A stretch of 64,000 nucleotides of DNA from Caballeronia sp. SBC1 (GTDB taxonomy: Bacteria > Pseudomonadota > Gammaproteobacteria > Burkholderiales > Burkholderiaceae), in NCBI RefSeq assembly GCF_011493005.1, contig NZ_CP049158.1, positions 806,001 through 870,000 of the forward strand, written 5' to 3'. The position numbers and the translations under genes are program-made. The notes beneath the pieces are model-generated. The model saw only the letters and a list, made by a program, of their open reading frames with translations, searched no databases and had not been told where the DNA came from. This document shows, piece after piece, positions 27,461 through 36,270 of this stretch (positions are counted from its first letter, which is position 1; every line of letters begins with the position of its first letter).

Positions 27461-27498
27461 TTATCGCATACAGATAGACCTTTATCTATTAACGATAA
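27461..27498. promoter_or_regulatory. Tandem candidate IclR operators upstream of iclR-type gene
   Basis: Two dyads lie side by side: TTATC-N7-GATAG at 27461-27477 and TTATC-N7-GATAA at 27482-27498. Their centres are 21 bp apart, two helical turns. The second overlaps the stop of the acyl-CoA ligase gene. The same dyad with the same 7-bp gap occurs at 33853-33869 before the first gene of the operon. Confidence 0.6.
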
Positions 27499-29035
27499 CA
27501 CTGGTCATCTGCGTGCAGTCCCATGCATCTGTAGGATCGCGCGGCAACAAGTGCTTCTTGATGCGCTCGCTGGGTGTTAGTTCGAACTGCGCCACGGCGC
27601 GGTAATAGCGCGGCAACTGGAAACTTGCGAGGCGCGGCGCCGCCCATGCCAGCAGAGACTCCCACTCGACAGGGGAATCCTTGAACTGTACATGGAGCAG
27701 GATATCCTGCTCGCCAATTTCCGATATCACGCCGATCGCCGCGCTCGCACTGATTGCCGGATGGTTTGCAAAAACGCGCTCTACCTCCCACGCCGAAACA
27801 TTCTCGCCGCGCACCCGCATGCTGTCCGTGCGACGGCCGACGAAGAATAGATTGCCCGCGGCGTCACGGCGGGCGCTGTCGCCGGTGTAAAGCTTTCCGT
27901 TGCGCATGGCCGCGTGCGTTGCAGTCTCGTTTTTCAGGTAAGCCGGGAGGAAGGCTCCTTCCACACGACTCGATAATACGATTTCTCCCGCCTCACTGTC
28001 CTTCACCGGCAAGCCCTGCTCGTCGAGCAACTCCAGGTCAATCCATGGCAGGGGCTTGCCGATCGAGCCGGGCGTCCCCGTTGTATTGAGCGTCGCGAAG
28101 CTCGAGCATTCGGTCATGCCGTAGCACTCGCGCAGGCGGACTTGCAGCCGCGCCTCAATCGCGTGCCAGGACGACGCAGCCACGCCAGCACCCCAGGCGA
28201 CGCGGATACTGTGCCGCGCGGGCTGAGCGGCCGCGGGAAGCTGCATGAGGATATCGAGAATGCCGCCGAGATAGTGAAGCTGAGTCGTGCGCGAACGCTC
28301 GACCTGCGCCCAGAACTTCGTTGCGGAAAAGCGCGGCACCACATGCAGTTCGACAGCTTCGAGGAATGGCAGCAGAAGCATCTGCGCGCCACCGATATGG
28401 CACAGCGGCTCCCAAAGGAGCAACCGGTCTCCCTCGCGCACGTCAGCGACCTGCAGCGCGGCCTCGCTGGCGATGCGCATCATGCGATGCGTGAACACAA
28501 CCCCCTTGGGCGCCCCGGTCGTACCAGACGTATAGATCACGCAAAGCGGGAGGTGAGGTGCAATCGACAGGGTTTGCACCGGCTGCGCGCTGGCGCCCGG
28601 CTCGTACTCCGGCACTTCGACGCGGCTTGCCGTGCCGGGATCGATGTCCGCAACAACACTGTTGAATGCGGGTTCTGACACAAGAAGCTTCGGCTCCGCG
28701 TGATGAAGCAGGTACTCGAGTCCGGCGCGGCGTAGCTTGGTATTGACTGGTACCCATACAAGGCCGCTGACGATCAGCGCATAGATCAAGTGAATGTGGG
28801 CCGCACTGTTGCCGAGCATCACCGCGACGCGGTCGCCTGCGACGAGGCCGTGCTGCTGAAACCAACCCTGCAGTTGCGCGATGCGCTTCGCGGCTTCGGC
28901 ATAGGTGATCACACTGTCGTCGAGGTGCAGAAAAGCCGCTTTGGGCGTTCGGTGCAGACCGGCCGCGATCAGCGGCGCGCAGTCCAGCGCGTCGTTCGGA
29001 TGACGTTGGGGAAAATACTCGGAATAAGCGTGCAT
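27482..29035 (-). CDS. Acyl-CoA ligase (AMP-forming), CaiC/FadD-like
   Basis: This 517-residue ANL-superfamily enzyme has the ATP loop YTSGTTGAPKG, the A5 motif YGMTE, the A7 motif YTGDSARRD and the hinge-region GRRTDSMRVRGENVSAWEVE. The catalytic lysine block near the C-terminus is PSERIKKHLL. It adenylates a carboxylate and forms its CoA thioester. With an enoyl-CoA hydratase and an ABC importer in the same operon, it probably activates the imported acid; crotonobetaine- or carnitine-like compounds are one option but unproven. ATG 29035 is preferred to a GTG at 29074. Confidence 0.83.
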   Translation of the reverse strand: MHAYSEYFPQRHPNDALDCAPLIAAGLHRTPKAAFLHLDDSVITYAEAAKRIAQLQGWFQQHGLVAGDRVAVMLGNSAAHIHLIYALIVSGLVWVPVNTKLRRAGLEYLLHHAEPKLLVSEPAFNSVVADIDPGTASRVEVPEYEPGASAQPVQTLSIAPHLPLCVIYTSGTTGAPKGVVFTHRMMRIASEAALQVADVREGDRLLLWEPLCHIGGAQMLLLPFLEAVELHVVPRFSATKFWAQVERSRTTQLHYLGGILDILMQLPAAAQPARHSIRVAWGAGVAASSWHAIEARLQVRLRECYGMTECSSFATLNTTGTPGSIGKPLPWIDLELLDEQGLPVKDSEAGEIVLSSRVEGAFLPAYLKNETATHAAMRNGKLYTGDSARRDAAGNLFFVGRRTDSMRVRGENVSAWEVERVFANHPAISASAAIGVISEIGEQDILLHVQFKDSPVEWESLLAWAAPRLASFQLPRYYRAVAQFELTPSERIKKHLLPRDPTDAWDCTQMTSVIVNR

Positions 29036-29092
29036 GGTTATGTCTTTGGAAAACCGGAAGTCAGCGGGCGTCACGCTTGTGGAGTGTCACGT

Positions 29093-30865
29093 TTAACGGG
29101 TGTCACGTTTCAGATAGGAGGAAAGAAAAACAATCAACGCAATCAGGACAATCAGCGTGGTTGATACAGCCGCGAGCGTCGGCGTGATCGCAAGCTGGAT
29201 GTCGTCCCACATCTGCTTCGGCAGAGTGCTGTTGATGCCACCGCTTACGAAGATTGCGATAGTCAGGTCATCGAAGGAAACAATAAACGCGAACAGGAAT
29301 GCCGCCACGAGGCTTGTCGCGAGCAGCGGCAGCAAGATTGTGGTGACACGCCGCAACGGCGACGCTCCCATGACGCGCGCTGCGTCGTCGAGGCGCCAGT
29401 CGAACTGCCTGAAACCTGCTGCAAGCGTGACCACCACATAGGGGATTGCCAATACGGTGTGACCCACGACCAGGCCGGTATTCGTGCCGGTCAATCCCAG
29501 CCGCGCGAACAGATAAAGCAAACCCACCGCTACCACGATGCGCGGCACGATCAGGGGGGCGACGAGCAACGCGAACATCGGCTTGCTTGCGCGGGACGAC
29601 ATGCGGGTGAGCGCGAGAGTCGCGCCGAAACCAAGCGTAAGGGCAAGCAGCGCGGTTGCAAAGCCGACTTCGAACGAACGGATCAGCGCGCTTTGCCAGA
29701 CGGGCGAATGCAGGAACGTCGAGAACCACTTGAGGCTGAACAGGGTTGGTGGAAATGCAATGTAGTCGCTGCGAGTGAACGCATACGGAATGATGGACAA
29801 GATGGGTGCAACCAGTACGGCTAGCACCATGAAGGTATAGACGCGCAATGGACCCACGCCGGTAACGGCTCGGCCCTCCCTGCGACGAACAAGCGGAGCG
29901 GCGAGCCTGCCAAACATGATCAGCATGGCGAGCTTGGCCCCCTGGGCGCGTCCGCCGCGGCGTTTGTCGGGGACATCGCCGGTGAGTGAAGTTAGCCCGA
30001 CCAGCCGGTCGTAGACAAAGAAAATAATGATCGAGCAGACCAGCAGCACGGTCGACAGCGCGCCAGCAAAGCGCATGTCGAAAAGATCAAGCACTGACGA
30101 GATCACGAGCTGCGCGATCATCGTTTGTTTCGGCGAGCCAAGCAGCGCCGGCACAATAAAGAAGCCAAGACTTGTGATGAACACCAGCAAGCCAGCGGCC
30201 GCCACGCCCGGCGACGACAGTGGCAGGAAAATCGTGAAGAAGCTGGTGCCGCGATCCGCACCGAGCGTTTCGGCAGCTTGCGCCAGGCGGTCGTCAATAC
30301 CACGCATGACAGGCAGCATGGTCATCACGGCGAGCGGCAACATGGCGTGGACCATGCCGATCAGCACCCCCGTCAGTGAGGGAATCGTGCCGCTGGTTTC
30401 CTTCACAAGCCCGAGCGAAAGGGCGATGGTGGACAGCACGCCCGTTTTCGATAGCAGCAGCATCCACGCGTAGGTCTTGACGATATAGCTGGTCCAGAAC
30501 GGCAGCATGATCCACAGCAGCCAGCGTTCACGCGAACGGGCGGACAAGCGGCTAAGCAGGTACGCGACCGGATAGCCGAGCAGCACCGAGAAGGCTGCCG
30601 TCATGAACGAGATCGAGAAGGTGATCCATAGCACCTTCGCATACACGGGCGTGTGAGCAATCCGCTGGAACTGCCCGAACCCCAAGCTACCGTCCGCGTT
30701 GAAAAGCCCACCCTGCAGGATTTCGCCGACAGGAAAAATGAAGAACACCAGCAGGAAAAGCAACGTTGGCAAGATTGGCAGGAAGCGCATGCCGCTCGCC
30801 AGCCACGCGAAGCGGCGCTTGCGGGCGGCGTCAGGGGAACGTTGTACATACAGGGCGACGGTCAT
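29093..30865 (-). CDS. Fused ABC transporter permease (PotB-PotC-type in one chain)
   Basis: This 590-residue membrane protein contains two complete permease domains. Domain 1 spans about residues 25-290 with an EAA-type loop at 197-216 (AAETLGADRGTSFF). A basic linker covers about 295-335. Domain 2 spans about 340-585 with an EAA-type loop at 495-514 (AARVMGASPLRRVT). Spermidine/putrescine-type importers normally use two separate permease genes. The start at 30865 has GAGGA 6 bases upstream; a longer in-frame extension to 31102 runs inside the ATPase gene and is rejected. The substrate is not known. Confidence 0.87.
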   Translation of the reverse strand: MTVALYVQRSPDAARKRRFAWLASGMRFLPILPTLLFLLVFFIFPVGEILQGGLFNADGSLGFGQFQRIAHTPVYAKVLWITFSISFMTAAFSVLLGYPVAYLLSRLSARSRERWLLWIMLPFWTSYIVKTYAWMLLLSKTGVLSTIALSLGLVKETSGTIPSLTGVLIGMVHAMLPLAVMTMLPVMRGIDDRLAQAAETLGADRGTSFFTIFLPLSSPGVAAAGLLVFITSLGFFIVPALLGSPKQTMIAQLVISSVLDLFDMRFAGALSTVLLVCSIIIFFVYDRLVGLTSLTGDVPDKRRGGRAQGAKLAMLIMFGRLAAPLVRRREGRAVTGVGPLRVYTFMVLAVLVAPILSIIPYAFTRSDYIAFPPTLFSLKWFSTFLHSPVWQSALIRSFEVGFATALLALTLGFGATLALTRMSSRASKPMFALLVAPLIVPRIVVAVGLLYLFARLGLTGTNTGLVVGHTVLAIPYVVVTLAAGFRQFDWRLDDAARVMGASPLRRVTTILLPLLATSLVAAFLFAFIVSFDDLTIAIFVSGGINSTLPKQMWDDIQLAITPTLAAVSTTLIVLIALIVFLSSYLKRDTR

Positions 30866-30873
30866 GGTTATCC

Positions 30874-31935
30874 TCAGGCTCGCAGTAGCGTGGTGCGGCT
30901 CGGGTCCCATACAACACCCACGGTTTCGCCGACACGCGGCATGATGTTGCGCTCGCATCGCACGGTGAAGGATGTGCCGTCTCGCATTGTCAGTTGGACG
31001 CGTGAATCGCTGCCAAAAAACACAATGTCGGAGATCGTGCCATCCACAAAGCCGCTCTTGGGTGGCACGAGCCGCGGCGCTTCCGGACGTACCAGCAGGC
31101 AATGTTTCGACTCGGCCCCGGCCATGCCCGCTTGCGGCAACGGTATACGACCGCCTGCGCTCAGCAGGATGTCCTCACCATCTGGGCCACGCGCGTCATC
31201 AAGTGCCCCCTCAAGCAAGTTTGAATGACCGATGAACTGTGCCGCGAAGCGCGTGGCCGGACGATCATAGAGATCGGCCGGCGTGCCAATCTGTTCAATG
31301 CGGGCCTGGTTCATCAGGCAGATGCGATCCGAAAGCGTGAGCGCCTCGTCCTGATCGTGGGTGACATAAACGAAGGTCGCACCAAGCTCCTTGTGCAGCC
31401 TGCGGATCTCGGACTGCATATGCTCCCGAAGTTTCTTGTCCAGTGCACCGAGGGGCTCGTCGAGCAGGATGACCGAAGGCCGGTAGGCGAAGCAGCGAGC
31501 GAGGGCGATACGCTGTTGTTGTCCGCCGGAAAGTTCTTTCGGATAGCGCTTCGCATAATCAGTCATGCGAACCATCGTGAGCGCGTCGGCTACCGACCGT
31601 TTTACTTCATCGCGAGATTGACGACGCATGCGCAGGCCATACGCCACGTTGTCCCACACGCTCATGTGAGGGAAGAGCGCATAACTCTGGAACACCATGC
31701 CGATTCCGCGCTTGCCCGGTTCTATATCCGTGACGTCTTTTCCGTCGATTTCGATGCGGCCCGCCGTAGGCGAGACCAGTCCGGAAATCATCTGCAGCAA
31801 GGTTGTCTTGCCGGAGCCGGAAGGACCCAGCAGCGTCAGGAATTCGCCTGCCTGAACGCTCAGGTCGGTCGGTGACAGCGCGACGGTTTCACCGTAGTTT
31901 TTCGCGATGCCGATAGTGTCGAGTTTTGCGCTCAT
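30874..31935 (-). CDS. ABC transporter ATP-binding protein (PotA-like)
   Basis: This 353-residue ATPase has Walker A GPSGSGKTT (37-45), the Q-loop in FQSYALFPHM, signature LSGGQQQR (135-142), Walker B VILLDE (155-160) and an H-loop in VTHDQDEAL. A C-terminal TOBE-type region follows (about 270-353), as in PotA/FbpC proteins. It energises the fused permease 8 bp downstream. It is the second gene of the transporter set after the binding protein. Confidence 0.9.
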   Translation of the reverse strand: MSAKLDTIGIAKNYGETVALSPTDLSVQAGEFLTLLGPSGSGKTTLLQMISGLVSPTAGRIEIDGKDVTDIEPGKRGIGMVFQSYALFPHMSVWDNVAYGLRMRRQSRDEVKRSVADALTMVRMTDYAKRYPKELSGGQQQRIALARCFAYRPSVILLDEPLGALDKKLREHMQSEIRRLHKELGATFVYVTHDQDEALTLSDRICLMNQARIEQIGTPADLYDRPATRFAAQFIGHSNLLEGALDDARGPDGEDILLSAGGRIPLPQAGMAGAESKHCLLVRPEAPRLVPPKSGFVDGTISDIVFFGSDSRVQLTMRDGTSFTVRCERNIMPRVGETVGVVWDPSRTTLLRA

Positions 31936-31946
31936 GACATCGTTCC

Positions 31947-33008
31947 TCAGGAAATGATCCAGGAGTTGAACCGCTCAGTGACCATCTGGCGATTGTTTTC
32001 CCACCATTGAGGGCTAGGCAGGCGCATGTCGCGAACGTTATCCGGTGAGGTAGGTAGTAGTGCTGCACGCTTGGGCGAGATCGAATCGAACGATTTCTTA
32101 TTGGTCGGTCCATACGCAAGGGTCTCCGTTAGCATGGCCTGGCGCTTCGCGTCGGCGCAAAAACGCACGAACTGCTTTGCCATTTCCGCTCGAGGCGTGC
32201 CTTTCGGAATGCCCCAACCTTCAATGGAATAGAGTCCTTGGTTCCAGACGATCTTCACCGGCGCGCCGGCGTCGATGGCAGCCTGCGCACGACCGTTCCA
32301 CGTTGAGATCATGTCGACGTCGCCGCTCTGGATCGCCTGCATTGCCTGCGCGCCTGAGGTCCACCAAATGCTTACATGAGGCTTGATCTTGTCCAGACTC
32401 CTGAAGGCGCGGTCGACGTCAAGCGGGTAAAGTTTGTCGAGCGGTACGCCGTCGGCGAGAAGCGCCTGTTCGAGGGTGTCCAGCGGGCTGCGCCTGAGGC
32501 AGCGCCGGCCCGGAAATCGTGCGACGTCCCAGAAGTCCGCCCACGATTTCGGGCCGTTCTGCGCAAACTTGTCCTGCCGATACGCGAGCACGGTTGAATA
32601 CACGTCGACCCCCAGCCAGTTCGCCGTCACGGCCTCCGGCATCAGATCGGGATAGTCGCTGGCCTTCATCCCGATCGGTTCGAGATAACCCTTCGATTCA
32701 AGATACGGAATATCGGCCGAGAGCGTAAGCGTGGTCACGTCCCAGACGTAATTCCTTGTCTGGACCATGGCCGACAACTGCGCGACGGGCTGGGACTCGC
32801 GCGCGACACTGATCACCTTGATGCCGGTCGCTTTCTCGAACGGGTCGTAGAAGGCGTTGCGATACGCTGCCGTATAGGGACCACCCGGATCGGAGACAAC
32901 GATCTGCTTTGACTGGGCGCCGGCCAGCGCCGGCATCAAACCGGCAAGCGCAATTGCGCCCGCACCCTGGAACATGCGCCGTCGGGTCGCATTGAAGTCT
33001 TGAGTCAT
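31947..33008 (-). CDS. Extracellular solute-binding protein (PotD-like), Tat-type signal
   Basis: This 353-residue periplasmic binding protein belongs to the spermidine/putrescine-type family 1. The N-terminus has a twin-arginine-like signal (TRRRMFQGAGAIALAGLMPA) with cleavage near ALAGA. Conserved segments include YLESKGYLEPI and the C-terminal NKKSFDSISP. It delivers the substrate to the fused permease/ATPase encoded after it. Polyamines are possible, but the adjacent CoA-thioester enzymes suggest a carboxylic acid or betaine; this is inference. Confidence 0.85.
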   Translation of the reverse strand: MTQDFNATRRRMFQGAGAIALAGLMPALAGAQSKQIVVSDPGGPYTAAYRNAFYDPFEKATGIKVISVARESQPVAQLSAMVQTRNYVWDVTTLTLSADIPYLESKGYLEPIGMKASDYPDLMPEAVTANWLGVDVYSTVLAYRQDKFAQNGPKSWADFWDVARFPGRRCLRRSPLDTLEQALLADGVPLDKLYPLDVDRAFRSLDKIKPHVSIWWTSGAQAMQAIQSGDVDMISTWNGRAQAAIDAGAPVKIVWNQGLYSIEGWGIPKGTPRAEMAKQFVRFCADAKRQAMLTETLAYGPTNKKSFDSISPKRAALLPTSPDNVRDMRLPSPQWWENNRQMVTERFNSWIIS

Positions 33009-33087
33009 GCCTGGTCTCCCGCACTAGATGAGATGAATAGTCGCGAATAGTCGCGCGCGGCGGCGTCGGCCTCCGCTTCGCCGGGGC

Positions 33088-33849
33088 TTACTTTGCCCGC
33101 TGCTGGAAAAAGACCTCCATCATCCGGGCCGGTTCCCCGGAGTCGTAGGCCTCGCGTTGAATGCGTGCGCCCGATTCAATGGAGTCGCGAAAACCGGCCT
33201 CCGTCATCTCGCGGAATCGCTGCTTGTCCAGCCGCATGGCGACGGGCGGCTTGGCCGCGAGTTCGTTGGCAATTTCGAGCGCTTTCGCAAACACTTCCTC
33301 CTGGGCAACCAGGTGATGAATGAGTCCAATGCGATAACACTCGTCTGCTTCCATCAGGCGGCCGCTAAGCGTGAGTTCGATCGTGCGTGACATGCCCAGC
33401 ATGGAATTCATGATCCATGGGCCTGTGGTGCTGGCAATGCCCGCGTTAATTTCCGGCTGCCCCATGCGCACCCCGGGATGTCCCACCCGGATATCGCCGA
33501 GCAACGCGACCTGGAACGCCGAACCCGCGGCCGTGCCATTCAGCGCCATCACGAGCGGTTTTTTCAGGCTGCGGAGCACGGTGTAGTAACGCTCCCATTC
33601 CTTGACCCACTCCACGGCTCTTGCACCGTCGAAGTCGTGCGCTTCCGACAAGTCCTGGCCCGCCGAGAATGCGCGATCGCCCGCGCCGGTCATGATGATC
33701 GCGGCAACGCCGTCGTCGGCATCCAGGTCTTGCAGCGCTTCGATAATCATGTCGCGCATCGCCGTTGTCCACGCGTTCAGGCGAGCCGGACGATTCAGCG
33801 TAATGACAGCAACACGGCCATGGTTCGAAACAAGAATGTCGTTGTTCAT
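33088..33849 (-). CDS. Enoyl-CoA hydratase/isomerase family protein (CaiD-like)
   Basis: This 253-residue crotonase-fold protein has the oxyanion-hole segments FSAGQDLSE (about 61-69) and LNGTAAGSAFQVALLGD (about 104-120), with E133 in GQPEINAGI as a candidate catalytic acid. The first gene of the operon, it probably hydrates or isomerises the CoA thioester made by the ligase encoded last. The upstream region holds one copy of the TTATC-N7-GATAA dyad. Confidence 0.86.
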   Translation of the reverse strand: MNNDILVSNHGRVAVITLNRPARLNAWTTAMRDMIIEALQDLDADDGVAAIIMTGAGDRAFSAGQDLSEAHDFDGARAVEWVKEWERYYTVLRSLKKPLVMALNGTAAGSAFQVALLGDIRVGHPGVRMGQPEINAGIASTTGPWIMNSMLGMSRTIELTLSGRLMEADECYRIGLIHHLVAQEEVFAKALEIANELAAKPPVAMRLDKQRFREMTEAGFRDSIESGARIQREAYDSGEPARMMEVFFQQRAK

Positions 33850-34276
33850 AAGTTATCTCATAGTGATAAGTGATATCGCAGTTCAATATAACCGCAACAA
33901 AATGCCGATGCAAGCGGCATTTCCTGAGGGTTTGCACGATGCCGGTGCTGAGAGTTTGGGATGGGGTCGCGGCACGGGGACGACCTGTAACGCGTCGCAG
34001 CATGAGTCAAGCAGAGCAGTCGTGGAGTGCACTTCGGGAGGCTGATGACGTGACGGCAGGAGCCTGAAGTTCGTCGGCGCTTAGTCGCGTTGAGTGGGTT
34101 TGCATGGCTTCCTGCTGCAAGGTGAGACCGATTGCGTACGCAGCACTAGCGCGCTTGACCGCATGCTCGTGTAGCAATCATTTAGCTGCGCCTCACCATG
34201 CGTGTTCAACCTGGAGGTCGAAAATCGGTCCCGGACCGCGTGAATCGTCTGCTCGAAACACCGACTGGCAAGGGGG
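33850..34276. other. Intergenic region before the fluoride island
   Basis: Apart from the operator dyad at its left edge, this stretch shows no reading frame with protein-like composition and no strong hairpin. It contains a transition from the CoA-ligase operon promoter (minus strand) to the promoter of the first fluoride riboswitch (plus strand). Confidence 0.5.
33853..33869. promoter_or_regulatory. Candidate IclR operator at the head of the CoA-ligase/ABC operon
   Basis: TTATC and GATAA, separated by 7 bp, lie 4-20 bp upstream of the enoyl-CoA hydratase start. The same arms and spacing occur twice before the IclR gene 6.4 kb away. The position so close to the start codon fits a repressor site. 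Confidence 0.55.
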
Positions 34277-34305
34277 TTGTGCCTGCATCTTGCGAGGCGT
34301 AGACT
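34277..34305 (+). promoter_or_regulatory. Promoter-like sequence for riboswitch 1
   Basis: TTGTGC (34277-34282) and TAGACT (34300-34305) are spaced by 17 bp. A start near 34312 would place the fluoride aptamer at the 5' end of the transcript. Confidence 0.45.
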
Positions 34306-34318
34306 TTAAATTGACGTC

Positions 34319-34367
34319 GGAGATGGCATTCCTCCGCAACCGCCCGCAACGGGCTGATGATGCCTAC
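34319..34367 (+). ncRNA. Fluoride riboswitch (crcB motif), copy 1
   Basis: The aptamer has all consensus parts. P1 is GGAG pairing with CTCC and encloses ATGGCATTC. Next comes AACCGCCCG, with GCCC/GGGC as the second helix, then CTGATGATGCCTAC. The loop GGCAT can pair with ATGCC as the pseudoknot. It leads the MutS-like pair, whose start is about 370 bases downstream. No intrinsic terminator with a T tract follows directly, so how it controls expression is unclear. Fluoride sensing by this RNA class is established; activity here is inferred. Confidence 0.88.
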
Positions 34368-34734
34368 AGGCCTGGGTATGGCACTGTGGGCGCGCGTCCA
34401 ACGGTTTCACTTGCCTTAAAACATGCGCCTTAGTTAGTTCGGCGCACGATCCCAGTTTCCATCACCGTCCGGTCAGTCTCTCCGCGTTTCTGCGTTGATC
34501 GCGGAGCGTTGCCCTGCGCGCAAGGAAGCATGATGGGGCAGCTATCTCTCGGATATCGGCCTACGGGTCTCTCTTACGACATTCGACTCAATCCGGGCGT
34601 AGGGACTGTCCTGTTGCGCCGCTCGGTCGGTCTGTCTGTACCAAGGTAGAGGGGGACCGGCAAACGGACTATCCGGCCTCGTCTGCGGAGGCGGGAGTGT
34701 GAGCTTCAAACAAGAAGGGATGAAGGGGATACGC

Positions 34735-36270
34735 ATGGTCTTTCACAGCATCCTGTTCGAAAAGCCAGAAGACGGCCCAAGGCCCGACGATATCCCGGAG
34801 CCGGCGTTCTTCGGCGATCTCAATCTCGACCAGATCGTCTCGGCGGTCACGATGGGGAGGGACGAATACAAGCTCAAGCCGTTCTTCCACACCGAGCTGG
34901 TGCGCGAGGAAGCGATCACCTACCGGCATGAGGTCATGCGGGACCTCGATAACGTCGCCGTGCTCGACAGCATCAACGCTTTCGCTGCTGGCATGCGCAA
35001 GATGCGCCAGCATTTGGCACAGGCGGACAAGCTCCACTACCTGCTCCAAAGTGAGTGGTGGTTCCTCGAAGCGGTTGCGGTGTATTGCCAGACGCTCGAG
35101 ACTTTTGCCCGTGATCTGTCATTGACGGCGTTAGGATCGAAAGGACTGCGTGAGTTTCATCGAACCCTGAACGCGTATGTCGCATCGGCTCGCTTTCAGG
35201 CGCTCATGCGTGACGCGATCCGTATCAAGAAGAGTCTGGCGGCGATTCGATATTGCGTTCGCATCAAGGGGAGTGCGGTTACGGTGCTTCACTATGATGC
35301 AGAAATCGATCACAGTGCCGACGTCCTGAGGATCTTCGAAAAATTCAAGCAAGGAGCGGTCAAGGATCACCGCGCAGAGCTGCGCGATTGGCTGGACATG
35401 AACCATGTCGAAGCGCGTGTACTGGATTTTGTCGAGCAGCTTCACCCGCAGGTGTTTGTCGAACTCTCTACATACTGCGCGAACAACACGGACTATCTCG
35501 ACGCCACGATCCAGACGTTTGACCGTGAAGTTCAGTTCTATCTGGCGTACCGCGACTACATCGGCATCTGCAAATCGGTGGGTTTGAGCTTTTGCTACCC
35601 ACGTATGTCGTCAACCAGTAAAGCCATGCACTGCGACGAGACATTTGATCTGGCGCTCGCGCACAAGCTCGCTAACGAGAAAGCGCGTGTGGTCTGTAAC
35701 GAATGCCATCTCGATGACGAAGAGCGCCTGATTGTCGTTTCGGGACCTAACAACGGTGGGAAAACGACGTTTGCCCGCATGTTCGGACAACTGCATTATC
35801 TGGCTAAGATAGGCTGTCCGGTGCCGGGCCGGAACGCCGCGCTTTTTCTATGCGACCATATTTTTACGCACTTCGAACGCGAAGAGAATACGAAAGACTT
35901 GCGTGGCAAGCTCCAGGACGACCTGATGCGTGTTCATCAAATCCTGGCGCACACCACGTCACGAAGCGTCATTATCATGAACGAAATATTCAGCTCTACC
36001 ACGCTGACCGACGCGCTGTTTCTAAGCAGGAAAATAATCGACGAGATACTGGGACGTGATGCCTTGTGCGTTTGCGTGACATTTATCGAAGAGCTCGCTC
36101 AGATCGATGACCGGGCTGTGAGCATGGTGAGCGAAGTCAAGCCCGAAGACCCGGCTTCTCGCACCTTCCGCGTGAGAAGACGGCCCGCTGATGGGCGGGC
36201 CTATGCGGTGTCGGTCGCGGAGCTTTACGGCCTGACCTATGATCATCTGACGGAGCGGATCGGGCTATGA
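34735..36270 (+). CDS. MutS-like ATPase A, fluoride-riboswitch associated
   Basis: This 511-residue protein has the core and ATPase domains of the MutS family but no mismatch-recognition domain. Walker A is GPNNGGKTT (337-345). The Walker B region VIIMNEIFSSTT has Asn (N416) where MutS has Asp before the catalytic Glu. The MutS TH switch is replaced by TF (CVTFIEEL). The start at ATG 34735 follows AAGGGG; GTG 34699 and ATG 34720 are alternatives. Its stop overlaps the next MutS-like gene as ATGA, which suggests a stoichiometric pair, perhaps a heterodimer. Its role in fluoride response is unknown. Confidence 0.82.
   Translation: MVFHSILFEKPEDGPRPDDIPEPAFFGDLNLDQIVSAVTMGRDEYKLKPFFHTELVREEAITYRHEVMRDLDNVAVLDSINAFAAGMRKMRQHLAQADKLHYLLQSEWWFLEAVAVYCQTLETFARDLSLTALGSKGLREFHRTLNAYVASARFQALMRDAIRIKKSLAAIRYCVRIKGSAVTVLHYDAEIDHSADVLRIFEKFKQGAVKDHRAELRDWLDMNHVEARVLDFVEQLHPQVFVELSTYCANNTDYLDATIQTFDREVQFYLAYRDYIGICKSVGLSFCYPRMSSTSKAMHCDETFDLALAHKLANEKARVVCNECHLDDEERLIVVSGPNNGGKTTFARMFGQLHYLAKIGCPVPGRNAALFLCDHIFTHFEREENTKDLRGKLQDDLMRVHQILAHTTSRSVIIMNEIFSSTTLTDALFLSRKIIDEILGRDALCVCVTFIEELAQIDDRAVSMVSEVKPEDPASRTFRVRRRPADGRAYAVSVAELYGLTYDHLTERIGL

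Noticed and set aside
30866..31102. N-terminal extension of the fused permease
   Set aside because: It lies inside the ATPase gene, and a good ribosome site and conserved start exist at 30865.
34104..34433. 109-residue frame across riboswitch 1
   Set aside because: It spans the promoter and aptamer, has Cys/Ala/Arg-rich random composition and no ribosome site.
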